Below are positions 1 to 6,488 of a stretch of DNA of 24,011 nt, in pieces. Position numbers and translations under genes: made by a program. Each line of letters begins with the position of its first letter. The first letter of the stretch is position 1. The notes under the pieces are model-generated. The model was not told the origin of the DNA. It worked only from the letters and a program-made list of their open reading frames with translations, and made no database searches. This DNA is from an uncultured Oscillospiraceae bacterium (lineage in GTDB: Bacteria; Bacillota; Clostridia; Oscillospirales; Oscillospiraceae): assembly GCA_934533005.1 (NCBI GenBank), contig CAKTBC010000021.1, forward strand, positions 1 to 24,011, given 5' to 3'.

Positions 1-21
1 TGCCCGCAAGGGCAGCTTTTT
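1..21 (+). terminator. Probable intrinsic terminator at the window edge
   Basis: A 5-bp stem TGCCC/GGGCA with a GCAA tetraloop is followed on the plus strand by GC and five T residues. It could end a plus-strand gene lying left of the window. It could also be the left half of a bidirectional terminator serving the GntR gene that ends at position 34; the minus-strand T tract would then lie outside the window. The stem may continue past position 1. Confidence 0.55.
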
Positions 22-33
22 GCGTTTAATGAT

Positions 34-744
34 TCAGCTATGGTACTGTTCCAGATGCGTTCCCAGATAGTCGGACGCCTGGCCGAGAAGCGAGAGGAGC
101 ACCATGTCGGCGGCATAGGCATCCCGGCGGGAGATCGCAGCGGTGAGCATCTGAAATTTCGGTATACTGGTGGCAAGCTCTTCCCGGTTTCTGTAATGCT
201 CCCGAATCAGATTGCGGATCATCTTTTCAAAGCTCTGGAACACCATGGCATATGCCACATTCTGCGAAATTTCCGTCAGGCATTTGTGATAGAGATACAC
301 GGCCTCCGGCGCCTCTTCGTCATCGGCGGCGTAAATCGCATCGGTATGCGCCTGCAGAAGCGCCAGAGATTCCGGCGTAAGATTGGCGCAAGCCAAGCGG
401 GTGCATTCCCGTTCGATCAGAATGCGCAGATTCATCAGATCCTTAAAAAGAGACCGGTCAAGCAGCGCGGAATCATAGCTCATGATCGAGGCGAGTGTTT
501 CCGGCGTCGCCGATTTCACATACTCCGCGACAAACGCGCCCTTACGCGGCACAATCCGCAAAAACCCCATACGGGCAAGATCGAGCATTCCCTGATTCAC
601 CGAGCCGCGGCTGATGCCGAGTTCGGCCGCAAGCTCCCGTTCCGGCGTGATACGATCACCGGGCTTGAGTTCACCGGACAGAATACGGCGTTTCATGATC
701 TCAATAAAATACGCTTTGCGGTTCGTTTCATTCATGGAGAGCAT
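34..744 (-). CDS. GntR-family transcriptional regulator, FadR subfamily (FCD domain)
   Basis: This is a 236-residue DNA-binding regulator. Residues about 14-76 form the GntR winged helix-turn-helix, with the recognisable stretch LKPGDRITPERELAAELGIS and a wing near PRKGAFVAE. Residues about 98-225 are an all-helical FCD ligand domain. The His of the usual FCD signature is seen at H153 (YLYHKCL). The later 'eH..i..Ai' position reads KFQMLTAAI, so one customary metal-binding His appears absent; ligand type cannot be predicted. The start was set at ATG 744 because AAAGGGG lies just upstream and because a longer frame to 807 would run through the promoter at 779-807. No target gene is adjacent on this strand. 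A palindrome just upstream of the promoter suggests autoregulation (inference). Confidence 0.9.
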   Translation of the reverse strand: MLSMNETNRKAYFIEIMKRRILSGELKPGDRITPERELAAELGISRGSVNQGMLDLARMGFLRIVPRKGAFVAEYVKSATPETLASIMSYDSALLDRSLFKDLMNLRILIERECTRLACANLTPESLALLQAHTDAIYAADDEEAPEAVYLYHKCLTEISQNVAYAMVFQSFEKMIRNLIREHYRNREELATSIPKFQMLTAAISRRDAYAADMVLLSLLGQASDYLGTHLEQYHS

Positions 745-778
745 GGTTTTTCCCCTTTGCCTGTTGGATTCGGGTAAG

Positions 779-807
779 ATTATATACATCTTCTTTGATA
801 AAATCAA
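779..807 (-). promoter_or_regulatory. Sigma-A-type promoter for the GntR gene
   Basis: On the minus strand, TTGATT (802-807) and a perfect TATAAT (779-784) are separated by exactly 17 bp. Transcription would start near 772, about 28 nt before the chosen ATG. The small dyad TTGAT-TTT-ATCAA overlaps the -35 box. Confidence 0.75.
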
Positions 808-810
808 GCC

Positions 811-830
811 TGGTCATAAAAGAATGACCA
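811..830. promoter_or_regulatory. Candidate GntR operator palindrome
   Basis: A perfect inverted repeat with 7-bp arms, TGGTCAT and ATGACCA, separated by 6 bp, lies immediately upstream of the -35 box of the GntR gene. FadR-subfamily regulators commonly bind TGGT...ACCA-type dyads, so autoregulation or activation is plausible. That assignment is inference; the symmetry is directly visible. Confidence 0.5.
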
Positions 831-864
831 CAAAAAGCCCTGCGGTTTTTATAACCACAGGGCT
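831..864 (-). terminator. Intrinsic terminator of the DUF1622 gene
   Basis: The arms AGCCCTG and CAGGGCT (836-842 and 858-864), extended by GGTT/AACC after one mismatch, form a strong hairpin. On the minus strand it is followed by TTTTTG. It lies 19 bp past the stop of the DUF1622 gene. Confidence 0.85.
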
Positions 865-882
865 CTCCCAATTGTATGTATC

Positions 883-1233
883 TCAGTCTCCGAGATCGCT
901 CATGGCCGAAAGACGCTTTTCCTCCATTTTGATTTCCCAATGGATGAGGATGCTCATAGCCGCGTGGAGGAAAATGATCGCGCCAAGCACAAGAAGCTCG
1001 CTCCACTCACGCACGATCACCGTGCGCAGCACCTCGCCGCCAAGCTTGAAGCACAGCGCAAGTGCGATCCCCTGCGCCATGGAAAGGCGCGCGTGCGGCT
1101 GTTTTTTGCAAAGCCGAACAACGCTTTTCACGCCGGAGCTAACCAGGATGACAGCTCCTGCCCCTTCCAGCAAAATGATCCCGATCTGTACAAGATAATT
1201 CAGCACAATTTCCGCCCAATGAAGTAATTCCAC
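883..1233 (-). CDS. DUF1622 family membrane protein
   Basis: This is a 116-residue integral membrane protein of unknown function that matches the DUF1622 family by recall. The diagnostic stretch is ALCFKLGGEVLRTVIVREW, followed by a second hydrophobic helix ending in IHWEIKME. Predicted membrane helices are about residues 10-36 and 80-100, joined by a basic, probably cytoplasmic loop (VKSVVRLCKKQPHAR). The start codon is GTG, preceded by AAAGGTGA at good spacing. The gene has its own likely promoter at 1316-1344, inside the end of the GLUG gene, and its leader contains a long hairpin. It ends at a clear terminator. No biochemical role is known to me; the family is widespread and small, and I do not propose a substrate. 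Confidence 0.85.
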   Translation of the reverse strand: MELLHWAEIVLNYLVQIGIILLEGAGAVILVSSGVKSVVRLCKKQPHARLSMAQGIALALCFKLGGEVLRTVIVREWSELLVLGAIIFLHAAMSILIHWEIKMEEKRLSAMSDLGD

Positions 1234-1270
1234 TCTCTTATTTCACCTTTCTGCTTTACAAAATAACGCT

Positions 1271-1302
1271 CTCCGGCGGATTGTGCGGACACACCGCCGG
1301 AG
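1271..1302 (-). terminator. Long hairpin: terminator of the GLUG gene and/or leader attenuator of the DUF1622 gene
   Basis: Perfect 9-bp arms CTCCGGCGG and CCGCCGGAG enclose a 14-nt loop. On the minus strand the hairpin is 38 nt beyond the GLUG stop and is followed by AGCGTTATTTTG, a poor T tract. It also lies inside the predicted 5' leader of the DUF1622 gene, so it may act as a terminator for the upstream unit, as a leader structure, or as both. Confidence 0.6.
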
Positions 1303-1315
1303 AAAACCTATATTA

Positions 1316-1344
1316 AGCATACAGGGAAATAAAGGATTCGTCAA
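1316..1344 (-). promoter_or_regulatory. Sigma-A-type promoter for the DUF1622 gene
   Basis: TTGACG (1339-1344) and TATGCT (1316-1321) are 17 bp apart on the minus strand. The -35 box overlaps the stop codon of the GLUG gene. The start of transcription would be near 1309, giving a leader of about 75 nt that contains the hairpin at 1271-1302. Confidence 0.6.
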
Positions 1345-3980
1345 GAAGCTGTTAAGGATTTTTTCTTCTTTTTTCGGACGATCACGAAAACAAGTGCAGC
1401 AATCACCGCAGCGCCGCCCGCAATGCCGCCGATGAGCCAGCCGTTATGCGAGGAGGTATCCGAAAGATAGACGATTGACGCGCCATTATCGATCCTGAAA
1501 ACAATGTAGCTTCCGTCACGAGTGCAGGAGAGCGGCGCAAGAGCGCCGTCTGTGAGCGTATACAAGCTTCCCGCAGACGCAGCAAGCATACGCACGGTGA
1601 CAGGCTCGGAATAATCCGATACGCGCACGGTGTACGCCGCAAGAACCGATCCCGCGTCAATGCCGAGCGACTCGGCATCCGGCGTAAAGGGTGCCGCGAG
1701 GATGGTCTGGCCGTCGCGGAAAACGCCCTCGGCGAGGAACAGCGGCTCGTCCTCCCCGGTCGAGATCGTCGTGACAGGGCGGATGTACTCGCCCTCAACC
1801 GTGCGGCTGTAGTATATGGCCTCGTCCGGATCAAAATCGTTCCATTGCCAGTACATCCCGTCCTCGTCCGGGACGGCAGGAAGCGAATCGATCGTGCCGC
1901 CAAACGGCACTTCGACCGTCTCTACCGTGTCACCGTCCTTAACAAATGTCACGCCGATGCTGCGGAAGTAATCCGGCGTATCCGGGAGAGCCGCGAACGC
2001 CTCGTAATCCATGTAATCGGACTGGCCGGTGAAGCTGAATCCGTCCACGCCGCCGAGCGTAGAATCCGAATAGATGTTTTCGGCGATCTCGCCGTCGGCG
2101 TATCCCGCTACAGAGCCGCAGAGCTCTGCTTTATCCGCAAAGTGCGGCATGGCAAGACATGAGGAAATGTTCTTGCCGAGCCCGGCGATACCGCCGAGAT
2201 ACCGCTGGCCGGAGAGGTTGACACGCGCACGGCTGTTTCGGATGATGGATGAGCTGTGGCCGACGATGCCGCCGGCATACTCCTCCGCCGTACTCACCTC
2301 GCCGACCGCATCACACGAGATCACAAGACCGTATTCCATCCGCCCAGCAATGCCGCCCGCGCAGGATTTGGAGGCGCTGACGGCGGCACGGTTTTCGCAG
2401 CCGGAGATGCGCGCAAAGATCTCATACTTCCCGCTGCCGATCAGCGTAGAAGAAATGTTGAGCCGATCCTCCCGGTCAAAGGAAATGTCCAGAGAGACAT
2501 TTCCGGCGATACCGCCGGCGTTGGTATCCGCGCTGACCGGGGCAGTGTTTGTGCTCTGCGCGATCAGGCAGAGCGCTTCATCGTCTTCGTCAACCTCGGA
2601 GACATCCTCCATCTGAACGGAAGCGCTGCTCAGGCTGTACATCATATTCATGACGGACGCCGAAACGTTCATGAGCTGAGAGAGCACGTTCTGCATGTCC
2701 GCGATCACCGTGTCGCTCGCAATAACGTCTGTCATCTGGCCAAAGAGCGACACGATCTGCTGGAGATTGTCGGAAAGATCGTCCATCGATCCGCTGTCCG
2801 GATCCAGCCAGCCGCCGGATGCATCTCCGCTGCCGTCTCCGGCGCCGGAATCGCTCCCGTCGCCGCTGCCGTCACCGGGGTCCGGCCACGGAACATCCGG
2901 GTACATGCCGCCGATGATGTCGCTGCAATTTCCGAGCAGACGCAGTATCTCCTGCATGAGCGCGCCAGCGTCGGCCTGCGAGCCGCCGAAATCATCAAGC
3001 ATTGTGCGCAGGAGACTTTCCAGGCGGTATAGCTGCGACTGTACATCCGCAAGTCCCGTGCCGGTGACGTTCCATACCGTATAAGGCTCGACTTGCCCGG
3101 CAATACCGCCAACGTCCTTGCGGGCGGTGATCTCTCCGGCGTTTGTGCAGCCGAGAATGCGGCCGCTCTGCCGTCCGGCAACGCCGCCAACGTTGTAGCC
3201 CGTGTGCGGGTAGCCTACATCCCCGTAGTTGTCGCAGTATTTTATTACGGAAGTATTCAGTCCGGCAATGCCGCCAAGATCGGTGATATCGACGATCGTT
3301 TCCTCTTGAAGGGTGAGCGAGGAGATGTCAAAAGACTTTTTCTGGTCGGACGGCTCAACGGCAATATATTCCGTATTGACGCTCATACGGTTTTCGCATT
3401 CGTTCAATACGCCGCGGTTTTCCCCCGCGATGCCGCCCGCGCGATGATATGCCGCAGCGGAGCCGGAGGTTTCGCATCCGCTTACCAGAGCGCCTTCGGC
3501 GTTCAGTCCGACAATGCCGCCCGCAGCCGCCTGCGCGCGGATATCTCCGTCAAAGCGGCAGTTTTCAATCGTCCCGTAGTTCACACCGGCAATGCCGCCA
3601 ATGTTTTCGCCATTCCCGGAGGCGTGGAGAGTGCCGGATACAGTGAGATCTTTCACAACGCCGGTCTTGAGTACCATGCGGAAAAGTCCCTGGGTCGATG
3701 CATCCCCGTCAAGGGAAATGCCGAGAATGCTGTGGCCGCGGCCGTCAAATGTTCCGGAGAGAAGCGGGATCGGCGTAAATTCATGACCGGTGAGACTGAT
3801 ATCGCGCGTGAGCACGATCGTTTTTCCCTCGGACCAGGCGTCGGACGTGCACAGCACGGCAAGTTTCGCCAAATCCTCGGCCGACGATATTTCATAGGTG
3901 TCCACATCCGCGGCCAGAGCCGCGCCGGAAACGGAGAGCAAAAGCAGCACGCACAGCAGCGCGGCGATCCATCGTTTCAT
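1341..3980 (-). CDS. Secreted GLUG-repeat protein with C-terminal membrane anchor
   Basis: This is an 879-residue exported protein. Residues 1-23 are a signal peptide ending GAALA. About ten GG(I/V)(A/V)G-type GLUG repeats follow, near residues 128, 154, 182, 236, 265, 291, 489, 543, 570 and 597, often as GGIAGxNxG...C. They are expected to build a beta-helix-like fold. The repeat array is split by a helical insertion (about 303-485) that contains an Asp/Gly/Ser-rich linker (about 365-398). Residues about 675-735 (VTFVKDGDTVETVEVPFGG, then WQWNDFD) resemble an InlB-type B repeat. The protein ends with a transmembrane helix (about 848-868) and RKKKKK, so it should sit on the outer face of the membrane. 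Its ATG overlaps the stop of the MMPL gene by 4 bp, so the two are translationally coupled. The function (adhesion, or a partner of the exporter) is inference. Confidence 0.88.
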   Translation of the reverse strand: MKRWIAALLCVLLLLSVSGAALAADVDTYEISSAEDLAKLAVLCTSDAWSEGKTIVLTRDISLTGHEFTPIPLLSGTFDGRGHSILGISLDGDASTQGLFRMVLKTGVVKDLTVSGTLHASGNGENIGGIAGVNYGTIENCRFDGDIRAQAAAGGIVGLNAEGALVSGCETSGSAAAYHRAGGIAGENRGVLNECENRMSVNTEYIAVEPSDQKKSFDISSLTLQEETIVDITDLGGIAGLNTSVIKYCDNYGDVGYPHTGYNVGGVAGRQSGRILGCTNAGEITARKDVGGIAGQVEPYTVWNVTGTGLADVQSQLYRLESLLRTMLDDFGGSQADAGALMQEILRLLGNCSDIIGGMYPDVPWPDPGDGSGDGSDSGAGDGSGDASGGWLDPDSGSMDDLSDNLQQIVSLFGQMTDVIASDTVIADMQNVLSQLMNVSASVMNMMYSLSSASVQMEDVSEVDEDDEALCLIAQSTNTAPVSADTNAGGIAGNVSLDISFDREDRLNISSTLIGSGKYEIFARISGCENRAAVSASKSCAGGIAGRMEYGLVISCDAVGEVSTAEEYAGGIVGHSSSIIRNSRARVNLSGQRYLGGIAGLGKNISSCLAMPHFADKAELCGSVAGYADGEIAENIYSDSTLGGVDGFSFTGQSDYMDYEAFAALPDTPDYFRSIGVTFVKDGDTVETVEVPFGGTIDSLPAVPDEDGMYWQWNDFDPDEAIYYSRTVEGEYIRPVTTISTGEDEPLFLAEGVFRDGQTILAAPFTPDAESLGIDAGSVLAAYTVRVSDYSEPVTVRMLAASAGSLYTLTDGALAPLSCTRDGSYIVFRIDNGASIVYLSDTSSHNGWLIGGIAGGAAVIAALVFVIVRKKKKKSLTAS

Positions 3981-6253
3981 TTTGCAGCACCTCCCGTCTT
4001 TTTCCGAAACGTTGTCACTTCGATGAGCTTATCGAGCAGCACGATGAGCTGCGGCAGAACGGTCAAAACAAGAATAACCGAAATGAGTGCACCGCGGCCG
4101 ACAGCGAGGCCAATGTGGCCGATATACACGTCCGTCACACGGTAGGCGATCAGAATGCCCGCAACGGTCATGATCGTGCCGGAGGTCATAACGGTCGGGA
4201 AACTCTCGTTGACCGCTATCGCCATTGCTTCCCGCGGCGGATGGAGTTTTTTAAGATCCAGATACCGGCTCATGATCACGATGGCGTAATCGATCGTCGC
4301 GCCCATCTGGATGGCGGAAACGATCATGTTCGTTACGAACGAAGCGCGCGTATGCGTCAGGTATGGGAACGTGAAGTTGATCCAGATGCTCCCCTGAATG
4401 ACAAACACGAGGATCGCAGCGCCGGCCACGGATTTGAAGGTGAAGATCAAAATGACGAACACGAACGCGATGGTGAGCAGATTAATGAGCAGCGAATCGC
4501 CGTTGAATGTGTCCGCCAGTTCCTTGGCGCTCGTCACATCGCCAATAACGAGACACTCTCCTTCGCCGTAGTGTCCGTCGGCTAACGAGCGCAGCGCGTT
4601 TACCAGCGCAACGCTCTCGTCTCCTTCAATCGGAACATCCGCCGTAATAACCATACGATCCCAGTTTTCGCCGCGAAGCTGCGCTTCGCCGCGCTCCAGC
4701 TCCCCGCGGAGACTGTCGAGCGTTTCCTGTGAATCGGCGTCCAGCGTCACGATGCCCTGATCGATCTTTTCAAAGAGGAAAAGAAATACATCGATGAGCG
4801 GCACAGAATAGGTCTCGGCGTTGCCGAAAATCGGCTGATACTGCCCGTTTTCCACGCCGTAAGCGGCATAGAGCATCTCTGCCTCCTCAAAATCGATGTT
4901 CAGCAGCATGGAGAGCATCCGGGGCGTGTAGGAATCGGTCAGTACCTTTCCGTCCTCGATCTCGATGTTGGCAAGCCCGGTAACGGTTTTTACATTATCA
5001 AGCTCCGCGGCTTCGCGCAGGAACTGCTTTTCAGCTTCGTAGTTACCGCTCGGCACAAGGACGGCGATCGTCGTATCGTTCGCAAACGTACTGGTAATTT
5101 TCCGCGCCGCCGCACGGCTCTCCGAATATTTGAGTTCGTCGATGCCCGCATCGTTGAATGCGTATTCCGTCCGGCTGGAGCACCAGATCGCGATCGGAAC
5201 AATAATAACAAACAACGCCACAAAAGCGACGCGTGTTTTCATAAGGAAGCGTCCCCAGCCGGTGATGTCTGGCACATGGGACTTGTGCGCGGTTTTGCGC
5301 AGCGGACGGAAAAATGTTGCGATCAGTCCCGGCATCAAAAGGAACACCGTAATAAGACTGCAAAGTATACCCTTGGAGAGCACAAGGCCGAGATCATAGC
5401 CCAGCCGGAACTGCATGAGCATCAGCGCAACGAGGCCGGAGATCGTCGTGAGGCTCGAGGAGGAAATTTCAACGATCGATTTGGAAAGCGCCTCGATGAG
5501 CGCCTCGCGCTCCGTCGGGAAGCGGTCGATCTCGTCCTGATAGCGGTGGGAGAAAATGATGGCATAGTCGATCGCGAGCGCGAGCTGCAAAATGACGGCA
5601 ATAGAGTTGGTGATTGAGGAAATCTCGCCCAGCCAGAAGTTCGTGCCCATATTGAGCAGCGCGGCTACCGAAAATACAATGAGGAAAATAACGACCTCAA
5701 AATAGCTGCGCGACGTAAAAAGCAGCACCGCCATAATGACGACGGCAGCCAGCGCCACAACACCGACCATCTGCTGCGCAATCTCTCCAAGAAGATCTGC
5801 GCCGATTTCCGAAGAGGTATATGTATCAAAGCCCGCCGTGAGCGCACGGATCTCGTTCATGGCTGCAATAACGTTTTCATCGTCGCTCGAACCGTCAAAG
5901 GAGATCGTGAGGAGCGCTGACGAATCCACAAAATGCGCCGAAGAATCGTCAAACGTCACGCCGGTAACATGCTCGAGCTTTTCGATCTTCTCCGCGGCAA
6001 CGAGCGCACGCTCGTACGTTGTGTTGGCGAGCATAACGTTAGCGCTCGCATACGTTGTGAACTCGTTCTCCATGATCGTAAGTCCGCGGCGCGTATCGGT
6101 ATCCGGCGGAAGGAACGAGGTTATATCGTTATTCACCCGCACGCGGCTGACGGAAAGCGCGCAGTAAATGCAGGCAGCCAAAAACGCGATCATAATAAAG
6201 ACACGTTTGTCAACGATCTGCTGCGACAATTTTTTCAGAATGTTGTTCTCCAA
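3977..6253 (-). CDS. MMPL-family (RND superfamily) transporter
   Basis: This is a 758-residue inner-membrane exporter with two pseudo-symmetric halves. Each half has a first membrane helix, an extracytoplasmic domain and a bundle of five helices. The Asp-Tyr pairs used for proton relay in MmpL-type transporters are present in both halves: AIDYAIIFSHRY (D229-Y230) and TIDYAIVIMSRY (D655-Y656). The cargo is unknown; relatives move lipids, lipopeptides or drugs. I chose a TTG start at 6253 because GGGGGA lies about 6 bp upstream and the sequence MENNILKKLSQQ then leads straight into the first helix. A longer frame to 6316 has no good ribosome site that I can see. It overlaps the GLUG gene by 4 bp, which suggests the GLUG protein works with it. 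No regulator gene is adjacent. Confidence 0.92.
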   Translation of the reverse strand: MENNILKKLSQQIVDKRVFIMIAFLAACIYCALSVSRVRVNNDITSFLPPDTDTRRGLTIMENEFTTYASANVMLANTTYERALVAAEKIEKLEHVTGVTFDDSSAHFVDSSALLTISFDGSSDDENVIAAMNEIRALTAGFDTYTSSEIGADLLGEIAQQMVGVVALAAVVIMAVLLFTSRSYFEVVIFLIVFSVAALLNMGTNFWLGEISSITNSIAVILQLALAIDYAIIFSHRYQDEIDRFPTEREALIEALSKSIVEISSSSLTTISGLVALMLMQFRLGYDLGLVLSKGILCSLITVFLLMPGLIATFFRPLRKTAHKSHVPDITGWGRFLMKTRVAFVALFVIIVPIAIWCSSRTEYAFNDAGIDELKYSESRAAARKITSTFANDTTIAVLVPSGNYEAEKQFLREAAELDNVKTVTGLANIEIEDGKVLTDSYTPRMLSMLLNIDFEEAEMLYAAYGVENGQYQPIFGNAETYSVPLIDVFLFLFEKIDQGIVTLDADSQETLDSLRGELERGEAQLRGENWDRMVITADVPIEGDESVALVNALRSLADGHYGEGECLVIGDVTSAKELADTFNGDSLLINLLTIAFVFVILIFTFKSVAGAAILVFVIQGSIWINFTFPYLTHTRASFVTNMIVSAIQMGATIDYAIVIMSRYLDLKKLHPPREAMAIAVNESFPTVMTSGTIMTVAGILIAYRVTDVYIGHIGLAVGRGALISVILVLTVLPQLIVLLDKLIEVTTFRKKTGGAAK

Positions 6254-6316
6254 GAGAGATCCCCCAGGCTCGGTTATAGTCCTTTTCAGATTATCCGACT
6301 TTGCGGAAAAAAGCAA

Positions 6317-6380
6317 TATTTTCTGATGATACTATACAAAATAATTATAAGGAAAAAATGAGAAAAGTCTTATTTTTTTG
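6317..6380 (-). promoter_or_regulatory. AT-rich upstream region of the MMPL gene
   Basis: The stretch is strongly AT-rich compared with its surroundings and contains TATAAT-like and TATAGT-like hexamers on the minus strand, but no convincing -35 box at 17 bp from either. A promoter for the MMPL-GLUG operon probably lies here; its exact position cannot be fixed by eye. Confidence 0.35.
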
Positions 6381-6400
6381 AAAACGCGACAGGGCAGAAC

Positions 6401-6421
6401 TTTCCATAATAAGGATGGAAA
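6401..6421. promoter_or_regulatory. Perfect 7-bp-arm dyad upstream of the MMPL operon
   Basis: TTTCCAT (6401-6407) and ATGGAAA (6415-6421) form an inverted repeat with a 7-bp spacer. It lies between the ligA terminator and the AT-rich region upstream of the MMPL gene, where a regulator could bind. No regulator is encoded nearby, so this is only a symmetry call. Confidence 0.25.
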
Positions 6422-6422
6422 G

Positions 6423-6448
6423 CCTCCGCGTGAGAGTTCACGCGGAGG
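6423..6448 (-). terminator. Hairpin terminating the murD-ligA operon
   Basis: Perfect 11-bp arms (CCTCCGCGTGA and its complement) with a 4-nt loop lie 40 bp beyond the ligA stop. The minus-strand T tract is weak (CTTTCC), while the plus strand has TCTTTTA. Its position makes it the likely end of the ligA transcript. Confidence 0.7.
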
Positions 6449-6488
6449 TCTTTTATGGTGCGCTTATTTAACGCTTTTCGGCAAATCC

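Noticed and set aside
745..807. N-terminal extension of the GntR gene to 807
   Set aside because: The extension overlaps a TTGATT-17-TATAAT promoter and lacks a ribosome site, whereas ATG 744 has AAAGGGG.
3093..4145. Plus-strand frame of 350 codons with repeated Asn-Ala-Ala patterns
   Set aside because: The periodicity is the reverse image of the GLUG repeats (GGIAG codons) on the minus strand, not an independent repeat protein.
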